From an uncultured Collinsella sp. (lineage in GTDB: Bacteria; Actinomycetota; Coriobacteriia; Coriobacteriales; Coriobacteriaceae), in contig CAKUON010000001.1 of the NCBI GenBank assembly GCA_934668875.1, forward strand, positions 1-64,000: 64,000 nucleotides of DNA, in the 5' to 3' direction. Numbering within the stretch: position 1 is the stretch's first letter; the number at the start of each line of letters is the position of its first letter. Shown one piece after another: positions 1 through 7,940 of this stretch. The notes beneath the pieces were generated by a model. That model made no database searches, was not told the origin of the DNA, and saw only the letters and a program-made list of their open reading frames with translations. Both the position numbers and the translations under genes were made by a program.

Positions 1-132
1 TCGAATTCTTGACGGCCTGAACAATCGTCAATATCGGTCGGAGGGGTGGCTTTGTAAAGCCGTTTGTCTCCACCCGCATAGCGGGTGGGTTGAAGCTGGC
101 CGCTGCGCGCCCAGCAGACTAAAGTCTTGACT
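1..132. other. Non-coding stretch with three small hairpins
   Basis: No convincing gene is visible. The stretch holds three short perfect hairpins in a row: 48-61 (6-bp stem), 70-88 (8-bp stem, 3-nt loop) and 116-127 (5-bp stem). It lies just past the thrS terminator, and the gene on its other side is outside the window. No function is assigned. Confidence 0.4.
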
Positions 133-168
133 AAAAAAGGCGACCGCCCTTTGTGGACGGTCGCCTTT
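133..168 (-). terminator. Rho-independent terminator of thrS
   Basis: Read on the minus strand, an 11-bp GC-rich stem (GGCGACCGTCC with its partner, six-base loop, one mismatch) is followed directly by six T residues. It begins about 23 nt after the thrS stop codon. Confidence 0.9.
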
Positions 169-190
169 GTTAATTGTTGCAAAGCTTGCC

Positions 191-1954
191 TTAGGCGCGA
201 GTCTTGATCTCCTCGAGCACCTTCGCAACAAACTCGTCAACGCTCATCTGGACGGTCTCGTTGGAACGATCGCGGACGGAGATGTTGCCGGCCTCGACCT
301 CCTTCTCGCCCAGGATGAGCATGTAGGGCACGCGGTCGATGCTGCGGGCCTCGCGGATCTTGTAGCCAATCTTCTCGTCGCGATCGTCGCAGACCACGCG
401 AATGCCGGCCTGCTCCAGCTTGGCGCACACCTCGTGGGCGTAGTCGCGGCTCTTCTCGGAGACCGGAAGGGCCTTGACCTGCACGGGAGCCAGCCAGGTG
501 GGGAACTTGCCCGCAAAGTGCTCGATCAGAATACCAATGAAGCGCTCGATGGAGCCAAAGCACACGCGATGCAACATGATGGGGCGCTTCTTGGTGCCGT
601 CGGCGTCCACGTACTCCAGGTCAAAGTTGAGCGGCATCTGGAAGTCGAGCTGGACGGTGCCGCACTGCCAGGTGCGGCCGAGCGAGTCCTCCAGGTGGAA
701 GTCGATCTTGGGGCCGTAGAAGGCGCCGTCGCCCTCGTTGACCTCGTAGTCCATGTGCAGCTGCTCCAGAGCGGTGCGCAGGCCCTCCTCGGCGCGAGCC
801 CAGTCCTCGTCCGAGCCCATGGAGTCCTCGGGGCGGGTGGAAAGCTCAACGTGGTACTTAAAACCAAACTTCTGGTACACGGAGTCGATAAGGTTGACCA
901 CGCCCACGATCTCGTCGGTCAGCTGGTCGGGACGCACAAACAGGTGGGCGTCGTCCTGGTTAAAGCAGCGCACGCGGAACAGGCCGTGCAGGGCGCCGCG
1001 CAACTCGTGGCGGTGCACCAAGCCAATCTCGCCGGCGCGGATGGGCAGCTCGCGGTAGGAGTGCGGCTTAGAGGCGTACACCAGCACGCCGCCCGGGCAG
1101 TTCATGGGCTTAATGCAGTACTCTTCGTCGTCGATGACGGTGGAGTACATGTTGTCCTTGTAGTGGTCCCAGTGGCCACTGGTCTTCCACAGCTGCTTGT
1201 TCATGATGAGCGGCGTGGAGATCTCCACGTAGCCGGCCTTGTGGTGGATCTCGCGCCAGTAGTCCAGCAGCGTGTTCTTAAGGATCATGCCGTTGGGCAG
1301 GAAGAACGGGAAGCCGGGGGCCTCGTCGCGCATCATAAAGAGGTCCATCTCGCGGCCGATCTTGCGGTGGTCGCGCTTCTTGGCCTCCTCCAGCATGTGC
1401 ATGTGCTCGTCGAGCTCTTCCTTGGTGGCAAAGGCGACGCCGTTGATGCGGGTGAGCATCTTGTTGTCCTTGTCACCCTTCCAGTAGGCGCCCGAGACGC
1501 CGGTGAGCTTAAAGGCCTTGAGGGCCTTGGTGTAGCAGATGTGGGGGCCGACGCACATGTCGATGTAGTCGCCCTGCTGGTAGAAGGTGATGCGGGCGTC
1601 GTCGTCCAGGTCGCCGATGTGCTCGACCTTGTACTTCTCGCCGCGCTCCTCCATAAGGGCGATGGCCTCGGCGCGGGGCTTCTCGTACACGGTGAACTTG
1701 AGGTTCTCCTTGACGATCTTTTTCATCTCGGCCTCGATCGCGGGGAAGTCGTCCTCGCTGATCTTGACGCCCTCGGGCAGGTCGACGTCGTAGTAGAAGC
1801 CGTTGTCGGTCGCGGGACCGTAGGCAAAGTCGGCCTGGGGGTACAGGCGCTTGATGGCCTGCGCCATGATGTGCGCGGCGGAGTGGCGGATGACGTGCGT
1901 GACCTCGTCCTGCGGGAGCTCGGCCACCGAACCGTCATTGTAGAGTGCCTTCAT
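191..1954 (-). CDS. thrS: Threonine--tRNA ligase lacking the TGS domain
   Basis: Cytoplasmic class II aminoacyl-tRNA synthetase that charges tRNA-Thr. The chosen ATG gives 587 residues. An upstream in-frame extension lacks a ribosome binding site, while this ATG follows GAGAGGAG. The editing-domain motif HSAAH is at residues 24-28 and its partner MCVGPH is near 133. The catalytic core shows MNCPGG (zinc Cys), HRHE and the second zinc His, and a C-terminal anticodon-binding domain follows. Compared with the 642-residue E. coli enzyme, about 50 N-terminal residues are missing: HSxAH is at residue 73 there and 24 here, so the TGS domain is absent while editing and catalytic parts are intact. Single gene with its own terminator. 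No T-box motif was found upstream. Confidence 0.96.
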   Translation of the reverse strand: MKALYNDGSVAELPQDEVTHVIRHSAAHIMAQAIKRLYPQADFAYGPATDNGFYYDVDLPEGVKISEDDFPAIEAEMKKIVKENLKFTVYEKPRAEAIALMEERGEKYKVEHIGDLDDDARITFYQQGDYIDMCVGPHICYTKALKAFKLTGVSGAYWKGDKDNKMLTRINGVAFATKEELDEHMHMLEEAKKRDHRKIGREMDLFMMRDEAPGFPFFLPNGMILKNTLLDYWREIHHKAGYVEISTPLIMNKQLWKTSGHWDHYKDNMYSTVIDDEEYCIKPMNCPGGVLVYASKPHSYRELPIRAGEIGLVHRHELRGALHGLFRVRCFNQDDAHLFVRPDQLTDEIVGVVNLIDSVYQKFGFKYHVELSTRPEDSMGSDEDWARAEEGLRTALEQLHMDYEVNEGDGAFYGPKIDFHLEDSLGRTWQCGTVQLDFQMPLNFDLEYVDADGTKKRPIMLHRVCFGSIERFIGILIEHFAGKFPTWLAPVQVKALPVSEKSRDYAHEVCAKLEQAGIRVVCDDRDEKIGYKIREARSIDRVPYMLILGEKEVEAGNISVRDRSNETVQMSVDEFVAKVLEEIKTRA

Positions 1955-2044
1955 GGGTATGTTTTCTCCTCTCGGATGCCTGGTGCAAGTGCGTGCGATG
2001 CGTTCGGCGTTTTTGACTTGCATCATTATAGGCAGGTTGCCTTG

Positions 2045-2083
2045 GTATACAAGCGCCCGCCGCACCTTAATGGCACGGCGGGC
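2045..2083. terminator. GC-rich hairpin between the zinc-ribbon gene and thrS
   Basis: An 8-bp perfect stem (GCCCGCCG with CGGCGGGC) encloses a 13-nt loop. The T-rich tract lies on the plus-strand side, so it is not a textbook minus-strand terminator. It may weakly insulate thrS from the upstream gene. Confidence 0.35.
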
Positions 2084-2189
2084 GATTTTCTACGCATGCT
2101 TCATCGTGTGGGCGTGGGCGCGTGCGGGTTGCGCGCTCGTGTGAGGCGTGTGGCGCCCGGGGCCTGCGGCCGGCCCGGCGATGGATGCG

Positions 2190-2621
2190 TTACTGGATGC
2201 GAGTTCGGCAGTAGGGGCAGACCTTCCAGTGCGCGTCGAGCGGGCGATGGCAGCTAGGGCACACGTTGCGAACCTGGGTGTCGCACACCGGGCAGACCAC
2301 AAAGTCCTTCTCGATGGGCGCGCCGCACTGCGGGCAGGTGCCGTACTGGGCAAGCTGACGCTCGCGCAGGGCCATGTCCAGCTCCTGCTCCTCGCGGTCG
2401 GCCGCGTAGGAATGCGGGCGCAGGACCAGGTAGGCGATGAGACCCACAAACGGGATGAGGGCGATGATGCCCCATGCCACGTAGGCGCTGGCGCCGCGGC
2501 GGCGAGCGTCGATGAACACATAGACGACCGACAGCACATACAGGGCGATGATAAAGCCAACGAAGGCATAGATGACGCCCATAAGCTGCGGCGACATGAG
2601 CTCGGAGATGTACTTGGACAT
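2190..2621 (-). CDS. Membrane protein with double zinc ribbon
   Basis: A 143-residue protein of unknown role. Two hydrophobic segments (about residues 12-38 and 47-67) are separated by a short basic RRR stretch. A charged linker follows, then two zinc ribbons made of CPxCG and CPVC pairs followed by CPSC and CPYC pairs (about residues 94-140). Small phospholipase-D-nuclease-N-like membrane segments joined to zinc ribbons are common in Actinomycetota, but no reaction can be assigned. The start follows AAAGGT. The gene lies upstream of thrS on the same strand, about 235 nt away, and its own upstream region is the alternating repeat array at 2711-3171. Confidence 0.8.
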   Translation of the reverse strand: MSKYISELMSPQLMGVIYAFVGFIIALYVLSVVYVFIDARRRGASAYVAWGIIALIPFVGLIAYLVLRPHSYAADREEQELDMALRERQLAQYGTCPQCGAPIEKDFVVCPVCDTQVRNVCPSCHRPLDAHWKVCPYCRTRIQ

Positions 2622-2710
2622 TACGGGTACCTTTCGGGGTAGTTACAGCTCGAGTTAGTGTAACACGGGGGTCAACGATTTGGCAGGTCGGGGCGGTAGG
2701 TGGACAGAAA

Positions 2711-3171
2711 CATCTCAATCTGTAACGGGTGCTCGGCATAATCCATCCCAGATGTTACAGATCGAGACGAAAGGTTTGCCCGCCCGGCCAATGTCTCGAT
2801 CTGTAACAGTAACTCGGCAAAACTGTCCCCAGGTGTTACAGATCAAGACAAACGGTGAACCCGCCAGTCAATTGTCTCGATCTGTAACATCTAGACCCCA
2901 AATCCACACCTTACTGTTACAGAACGAGACAAACGAAAGCCATCCCGACCATTCATCTAAATCTGTAACACCTAGGGTCCAAAATCCCGTCTTACTGTTA
3001 CAGATTTAGACAAAGGGAAACGTCCAATCCCAATGTCTCAATCTGTAACTTCTACTCACCAAAAACGGGCCTACCTGTTACAGATCGAGACAGAAGAATC
3101 CCGCCCCGACTTTTATCTCAATCTGTAACATCTAGGACCCGAATCCTCTGCTTACTGTTACAGGACGAGAC
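2711..3171. repeat. Array of twelve alternately inverted 16-bp repeats
   Basis: The consensus half-site is GTCTCGATCTGTAACA. It occurs forward at 2711, 2793, 2874, 2955, 3035 and 3115, and in reverse complement at 2753, 2834, 2915, 2996, 3076 and 3156. Half-site centres are 39-42 bp apart and orientation alternates strictly, giving six units with a period of 80-82 bp. The 23-26 nt intervals between half-sites are diverged but related: those at 2890, 2971 and 3131 share a CTAG...CTTAC pattern, and the alternate intervals are A-rich at the left. This suggests ancient tandem duplication of an 81-bp unit rather than acquired spacers. Each unit can form a 16-bp stem with a 25-nt loop. The array fills the gap between two divergently transcribed genes. 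No coding potential was seen. Confidence 0.9.
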
Positions 3172-3339
3172 AAAACTTTAACGTTAAGCCGGCAGACGCA
3201 GTTGTCGCCATTAGTAGGTCTCCCCTCGCCTGCCGTTGGCGGATGCTGCGGGGCTGTTCGCCGCATTGCCGCCGTGCTGGGGGCGCGCAGACCGTAGGAT
3301 GGACTTATTGACAGCCTGTCAACTCGTCTGGGAGGCACT
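3172..3339 (+). promoter_or_regulatory. Leader region of the FAD-oxidoreductase operon, with a palindromic operator candidate
   Basis: A perfect 7-bp-arm palindrome, TTGACAGCCTGTCAA, lies at 3308-3322, 17 nt before the GTG start codon. TTAACGTTAA lies at 3178-3187. The first has the size and symmetry of a dimeric repressor site and also contains a consensus-like TTGACA. No matching -10 was identified, so operator function is inferred. Confidence 0.4.
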
Positions 3340-4794
3340 GTGACAGAAACGTTTGATATCGCGATTGTGGGCGCGGGCATCACCGGATGTGCCATCGCGC
3401 GGCAGCTCGCGCGCTATGACCTGTCCATTTGCGTGGTCGAGGCGGCCAACGACATCGCGCTGGGCGCTTCGAAGGCCAACGGAGGCCTGGTGCACGCCGG
3501 CTACGATCCGGCGCCGGGGACCGTAAAGGCGCAGGTTAACGCCCGCGGCTGCGAACTGTACGGGAAGTGGGCCCAGGAGCTGGGCTTTTTGTTCCGCCGC
3601 ACCGGGTCGATGGTGCTGGGCTTTAATGACGAGGACCGAGCGCATCTGGAGCAGCTGCGCCAGAACGGCCTGGCCAACGGCGTGCCCGAGCTGTCGATTA
3701 TTGGCCCCGAGTGTATTCACGAGCTAGAACCTCGTGCGAGTGCCGAGGCAATGTGCGCGCTGTGGTGCCCCTCGACCGGGTTTGTCGACCCGTTTGAAGT
3801 CGCCATCGCCGCGCTGGAGAACGCGGTGGCTAACGGGGTGACGTTTAGGCGGTCCACGCCGGTGGAAGCGATTGAGGTTGCTGGCGGCGACGGCCCCGTG
3901 CGCTTTACGCTGGTGACCCCCGCCGGGGATGTGCGTTGCCGCTACCTGATCAACGCCGCGGGCAACGGCGCCGCGGACATCTCGCATATGGCGGGCGCCG
4001 AGGAGTTCCAGATGGTCTGGCGCCAAGGCAACATCGTGGTGCTGGACAAGGAGCCGCGCGCGCTAACGCCGCTCTACCCGGTGCCGACGCCGGTGTCGAA
4101 GGGCGTTATCGTCACGGGCACGGTGCACGGCAACACCGTGATCACTGCGACCGCCGCCGTGCGCGAACCGGGTGACACGCAGACCTATGCGGGCGACGTC
4201 AACGCGCTGCTGACCGGCGCGCGCAAGCTGGTGCCCGATCTGGACACGCGCCGCGTGGTGCGCGCGTTTGCCGGCGGGCGTCCGGTCATTCAGGGAACGA
4301 ACGACTTCTTTATTGGGCAGTCCGCTGTAGTGCCGGGGCTGTTCCAGGCGGCAGGTATTCAGTCGCCAGGCGTGGCGAGCGCCCCGGCCATTGCCGAGCG
4401 TATGGAACGCGTGATGCGCGAGGCTGGTGTGGTTTTGCACGAGCGTGCCGATTGGGATCCGATTCGCCATGCGCCGAACGACTTTGATCGAGCGTCGCTT
4501 GAGCGCAAGGAGCAGTTGATCGAGTCCGACCCCGCGTGGGGACAGATCGTCTGCCGCTGCGAGACGGTGCCCGAGGCCGAGATCGTGGACGCGATTCGGC
4601 GCCAGCCGGGGGCGGTTTCGGTCGAGGGCGTCAAGCGCCGCTGCCGTGCCGGCATGGGTCGATGCCAGAGCGGCTTTTGCCAGAGCCGCGTTGTGGCGAT
4701 TCTTACCCGCGAGCTTGGCTGCGACCCCAGCGAGGTGTTGCTGGAGGATGCCGGTTCTTGGCTGGTCGAGGGACCTTTGAAGGGGGTGCGCTAG
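3340..4794 (+). CDS. GlpA-like FAD-dependent dehydrogenase with C-terminal BFD-type [2Fe-2S] domain
   Basis: A 484-residue flavoprotein of the anaerobic glycerol-3-phosphate dehydrogenase (GlpA) type. The N-terminal Rossmann motif is IVGAGITGCAIA, followed by an acidic end of beta-2 and the ASKANGGLVHAGYD segment typical of the DAO fold. The C-terminal 80 residues carry CRCE and later CRAGMGRCQSGFC, the cysteine pattern of BFD-like [2Fe-2S] domains. The GTG start follows GGGAGG. The next gene begins one nucleotide after the stop and a third gene follows closely, so the three form one operon. Known operons of this layout oxidise sn-glycerol-3-phosphate to dihydroxyacetone phosphate. No glpK or glpF lies nearby, so the substrate is an inference from family resemblance. 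Confidence 0.8.
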   Translation: MTETFDIAIVGAGITGCAIARQLARYDLSICVVEAANDIALGASKANGGLVHAGYDPAPGTVKAQVNARGCELYGKWAQELGFLFRRTGSMVLGFNDEDRAHLEQLRQNGLANGVPELSIIGPECIHELEPRASAEAMCALWCPSTGFVDPFEVAIAALENAVANGVTFRRSTPVEAIEVAGGDGPVRFTLVTPAGDVRCRYLINAAGNGAADISHMAGAEEFQMVWRQGNIVVLDKEPRALTPLYPVPTPVSKGVIVTGTVHGNTVITATAAVREPGDTQTYAGDVNALLTGARKLVPDLDTRRVVRAFAGGRPVIQGTNDFFIGQSAVVPGLFQAAGIQSPGVASAPAIAERMERVMREAGVVLHERADWDPIRHAPNDFDRASLERKEQLIESDPAWGQIVCRCETVPEAEIVDAIRRQPGAVSVEGVKRRCRAGMGRCQSGFCQSRVVAILTRELGCDPSEVLLEDAGSWLVEGPLKGVR

Positions 4795-4795
4795 G

Positions 4796-6166
4796 ATGGC
4801 GACGAATATCGAGATGGACGCTGGACGCGATACGGTCGATGCCGCGCCAACGCAGGCGTTCGACGTGGTCGTTATCGGCGGCGGACCTGCCGGCATGGCG
4901 GCCGCGCTTGCCGCGCACAAGGCCGGTGCGCGCGTGGCCATCGTGGAGCGCGAGCGACACCTGGGCGGAATCCTCCGCCAGTGCATCCATCCGGGCTTTG
5001 GCCTGTCGCACTTTAAGCAGGAGCTCACCGGTCCCGAGTATGCACAGCGCTTTATCGATCAGGTGCACGCGACCGACATTGCGCTGTTCTTGGACAGCAT
5101 GGTGATTGGGATTGACGGGGGCTCGGACACCCCAGGTGCGAGCGACGCTGAAGCCCACACCGTCACGCTCATGAGCCCCGCCGGCATGCTGCAACTCACC
5201 GGACGCTCGGTCGTTCTTGCCATGGGTTGTCGCGAGCGCACGCGCAGCGAGATCAAGATTCCCGGCAGCCGACCCGCTGGCGTCTTTACGGCTGGTCTGA
5301 CGCAGCGATACATCAATATTGAAAACCTCAAACCCGGCTCACGCGCCGTCATTTTGGGCTCGGGCGACATCGGGCTGATCATGGCGCGCCGCTGCACGCT
5401 CGAGGGGATTTCGGTCGAGGGCGTGTACGAGCTCATGCCGTACGCCAACGGCCTACGCCGCAACGTAAAGAACTGTTTGGACGATTTTGGGATTCCTCTG
5501 CATCTGTCGACCACGGTCACGCGTGTGATCGGGCACGACCGCGTGGAAGCCGTCGAGGTGAGCCAGGTCGATAAGCAACTGGCGCCCATCCCGAGGACCG
5601 AACGCATCGTTCCGTGCGACACGTTGCTGCTTTCGGTAGGCTTGATCCCCGAGAACGAGCTTTCAGTGGGCGCTGGCGTGGAGCTGGACCCCCGCACGCG
5701 CGGCGCCGTGGTGGACCAGAGTCTGCAGACGGGCGTGCCGGGCATCTTTGCCTGCGGCAACGTGCTGCACGTGCACGACCTAGCGGACAACGTGACGGCC
5801 GAGTCCGAGCGCGCTGGTGAGGCCGCGGCGGCGTACGCGCTGGGGGACGAGGCTTCTGGTGCGGACGCGGCGGCCGATGCGAGCTGCGAGCTCACTATCT
5901 CCCCTGCCGGCATCGCAGGCTACGCGCTGCCGGGGCGCATCACGGCCTTGGCACTCACCAAACTCAACTTCCGCGTGCGCCGACCGGTCGATGCCGCTCG
6001 AGTACGCATCTTGGCCAACGGCGAAGAACTGTTCGCCGGCAAGGTACGCTCGTTTAAGCCGAGCGTTATGGAGAGCTTCCCACTGCCGGCAAAGGTCATC
6101 CAGCAAGCGCTCGACCTGGGTGCCAGAGAGATTGTCCTATCCGTCGACCCCGTTGAGGAGGCATAG
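4796..6166 (+). CDS. NAD(P)/FAD-dependent pyridine-nucleotide-disulfide-type oxidoreductase
   Basis: A 456-residue protein and the second gene of the operon. A FAD-binding motif, VVIGGGPAGMAAALAA, begins near residue 25, and a second nucleotide-binding motif, VILGSGDIGLIMARR, is near residue 185 (NAD(P)H). A late FAD motif, GIFACGNVLHVHD, is near residue 320. The segment GGILRQCIHPGFGL, with one Cys, lies where related reductases have a redox-active region. A C-terminal beta-rich domain of about 90 residues follows. It probably passes electrons between NAD(P)H and the GlpA-like partner, as in homologous three-gene operons. It is not a classical GlpB. The start is fixed by GGGGGTG in the 3' end of the preceding gene. 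Confidence 0.78.
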   Translation: MATNIEMDAGRDTVDAAPTQAFDVVVIGGGPAGMAAALAAHKAGARVAIVERERHLGGILRQCIHPGFGLSHFKQELTGPEYAQRFIDQVHATDIALFLDSMVIGIDGGSDTPGASDAEAHTVTLMSPAGMLQLTGRSVVLAMGCRERTRSEIKIPGSRPAGVFTAGLTQRYINIENLKPGSRAVILGSGDIGLIMARRCTLEGISVEGVYELMPYANGLRRNVKNCLDDFGIPLHLSTTVTRVIGHDRVEAVEVSQVDKQLAPIPRTERIVPCDTLLLSVGLIPENELSVGAGVELDPRTRGAVVDQSLQTGVPGIFACGNVLHVHDLADNVTAESERAGEAAAAYALGDEASGADAAADASCELTISPAGIAGYALPGRITALALTKLNFRVRRPVDAARVRILANGEELFAGKVRSFKPSVMESFPLPAKVIQQALDLGAREIVLSVDPVEEA

Positions 6167-6169
6167 GCC

Positions 6170-6568
6170 ATGAGCAATGACGCAATCGAAACGCTGCAGT
6201 TCAACTGCACGACCTGCCCATCCGAATGCCTCTTGACCGTAGAGGTGGAACGCGACGCCAATGGCGCCGTGGTGGAAGTGCGCACCGTCACCGGCAACAG
6301 CTGCCCTCGCGGAGACAAGTTCGCACATCAGGAACTCACCTGCCCCATGCGCGTGCTCACGACAACCGTGGCAGTATCCGGCGGAGACGAAGCGTTGCTC
6401 CCCGTACGCACAGCCGAAGCCATCCCACTCGAACTCCACGCCCAAGCCATGGCCCTCATCCGAGGTCTAGTCGTCAACGCCCCCATCCACATGGGCGACG
6501 TAATCCTCCCCAACCTCCTAGACACCAACATCAACCTAATCGCCAGCATGGACATCGACCAAGCCTAA
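6170..6568 (+). CDS. DUF1667 domain protein, cysteine-rich
   Basis: A 132-residue protein that ends the operon, starting three nucleotides after the previous stop with a GAGG site upstream. Five cysteines sit in CTTCPSEC (residues 13-20), NSCPRG and LTCPMR, a pattern that could hold an iron-sulfur cluster or zinc. DUF1667 proteins regularly follow a GlpA-like and an NAD(P)/FAD oxidoreductase gene in anaerobes and are presumed to be a small redox or assembly subunit. The biochemical role is not established. No signal peptide or membrane segment is visible. Confidence 0.8.
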   Translation: MSNDAIETLQFNCTTCPSECLLTVEVERDANGAVVEVRTVTGNSCPRGDKFAHQELTCPMRVLTTTVAVSGGDEALLPVRTAEAIPLELHAQAMALIRGLVVNAPIHMGDVILPNLLDTNINLIASMDIDQA

Positions 6569-6601
6569 GTAGTCATTTTGGGACGGGGCTCTTTTAGCTA
6601 C
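6569..6601. repeat. Single copy of repeat family B
   Basis: This 33-bp segment begins right after the DUF1667 stop. It resembles one arm of the nested palindrome at 16312-16494: GTAGTCA, then TTTGGGACGGGG, then TTTTAGCTAC. It is followed 20 nt later by a family A palindrome. Confidence 0.6.
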
Positions 6602-6626
6602 TCCGCCATCCACCCCATCCCCTCCT

Positions 6627-6695
6627 GAGTTGCGGTGAAATACGGACTGTTTTCCGGCTCTAGGCCGCTCAACAGTCCGTATTTCACCGCAACTC
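6627..6695. repeat. Family A palindrome, copy 1
   Basis: Perfect 25-bp inverted arms (6627-6651 and 6671-6695) enclose a 19-nt loop. The core arm includes GTTGCGGTGAAATACGGACT. Symmetry extends outward through a further CCTCnT with one mismatch. It sits between two plus-strand genes. Confidence 0.9.
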
Positions 6696-6746
6696 ATGAG
6701 GGCGCGCTTGGGATACCATGGTGGCACCCTAGTGAAAGGATGTTTC

Positions 6747-7835
6747 ATGGCACATGTCGATGACCAGCGTGCGGCACGCGTGCTCGATGCGCTCGAGACT
6801 CAGCACCCCGGCGCGCAGCTGCTTGTGAATGACCCGTGGTCGATCTATTATCTGACCGGCTTTTATGCCGATATGTTCGAGCGTTTTTGCGGCGTGTTGC
6901 TCGCACGCGATGCCGAGCCGGTGATCCTAGTCAACGCGCTGCACCAGCTGCCGGAGTACGACAACGCCCGTGTTGCCTACCACACCGATACCGACGTCGT
7001 GGCCGACGCTATCGTGCGCGAAGTCGATCCGACCAAGCCGCTTGGCATCGATACCGTTATGCGCTCCGGCTTTTTGATGCCCCTCATGGAGCGCCGTGCC
7101 GCGAGCGAGTTCTTCCTGGGCGACATTGCCGTGACCGCCGCGCGCACCTACAAGGATGCCACCGAGCAGGAACTCATGCGCGTGTCCTCGGCCGCCAACG
7201 ACGCCGTGATGGCCGACGCAATCAAGCTCGTGCACGAGGGCGTGACGGAGCGCGAGATTGCCGACCAGATGCTCGGGCTGTATCGCAAGCACGGCTGCGA
7301 GGGCTTTAGCTTTCCGCCCATCGTGAGCTTTGGCGCCAACGCCGGCGACCCGCATCACGAGCCCGACGATACGGTGCTCAAGCGCGGCGATGTGGTGTTG
7401 TTCGACATTGGCGGCCGCTATCGCAACTACTGTTCCGACATGACGCGGACGTTCTTTTGGGGCGAGCCGGACGAAGAGACGACGCGCATCTACGACATCG
7501 TGCGCCGCGCCAACGAGGCGGCCGAGGCACTCATCGCGCCGGGCGCGCGTATGTGCGACCTGGACCGCGCCGCGCGAGACGTGATTGAAGACGCGGGCTA
7601 CGGCAAGTACTTTACTCATCGCCTGGGCCACTCGATTGGTCTACAGGACCACGAGCCCGGCGACGTTTCGCTCGTCAACGAGCAGGCTATCGAGCCGGGC
7701 ATGACCTTCTCCATCGAGCCGGGCATCTACCTCCCCGGCCGCACCGGCGTCCGCATCGAGGACCTGGCCCTAGTTACCGAGTCCGGCGTCGAGATCCTCA
7801 ACGCCTACCCCCACGATCCGACCCGCCTGGACTAG
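6747..7835 (+). CDS. M24 family metallopeptidase (Xaa-Pro aminopeptidase type)
   Basis: A cytoplasmic aminopeptidase of 362 residues, predicted to remove an N-terminal residue preceding proline. Residues 1-125 form a creatinase-like N-terminal domain. The pita-bread catalytic domain shows the metal-binding Asp residues in VLFDIGG and CSDMTRTFF, the metal His in HRLGHSIGLQDHEPG, and Glu residues in FSIEPGIYLPG and GVRIEDL. The ATG at 6747 follows AAAGGA, and an upstream in-frame extension has no such site and runs into the palindrome. It is monocistronic and converges on folC, with a family A palindrome between the two ends. Confidence 0.88.
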   Translation: MAHVDDQRAARVLDALETQHPGAQLLVNDPWSIYYLTGFYADMFERFCGVLLARDAEPVILVNALHQLPEYDNARVAYHTDTDVVADAIVREVDPTKPLGIDTVMRSGFLMPLMERRAASEFFLGDIAVTAARTYKDATEQELMRVSSAANDAVMADAIKLVHEGVTEREIADQMLGLYRKHGCEGFSFPPIVSFGANAGDPHHEPDDTVLKRGDVVLFDIGGRYRNYCSDMTRTFFWGEPDEETTRIYDIVRRANEAAEALIAPGARMCDLDRAARDVIEDAGYGKYFTHRLGHSIGLQDHEPGDVSLVNEQAIEPGMTFSIEPGIYLPGRTGVRIEDLALVTESGVEILNAYPHDPTRLD

Positions 7836-7859
7836 CTCCATCCCAAAGCCCCCAAACTA

Positions 7860-7926
7860 AGTTGCGGTGAAATACGGACTGTTAAAGGCTTCTAGCCCAG
7901 AAAACAGTCCCTATTTCACCGCAACT
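7860..7926. repeat. Family A palindrome, copy 2
   Basis: Arms of 24 bp (7860-7883 and 7903-7926) match with one mismatch around a 19-nt loop. It lies exactly between the converging ends of the M24 peptidase and folC genes, where a bidirectional terminator would be expected, although no long T tract follows. Confidence 0.9.
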
Positions 7927-7940
7927 GATGAGGGGATGGG

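Noticed and set aside
28..240. Small minus-strand frame of 70 codons
   Set aside because: It overlaps the thrS terminator and the thrS 3' end, with no ribosome site or recognisable features.
1955..2189. T-box leader for thrS
   Set aside because: No AGGGTGGNACCGCG motif or specifier hairpin; only a GC-rich hairpin is seen.
167..2257. Long plus-strand open frame opposite thrS
   Set aside because: It is the antisense shadow of thrS: repetitive composition without motifs, ribosome site or homologous domain.
2711..3171. CRISPR array
   Set aside because: Repeats alternate in orientation, are only 16 bp, intervals are mutually related and no cas gene is nearby.
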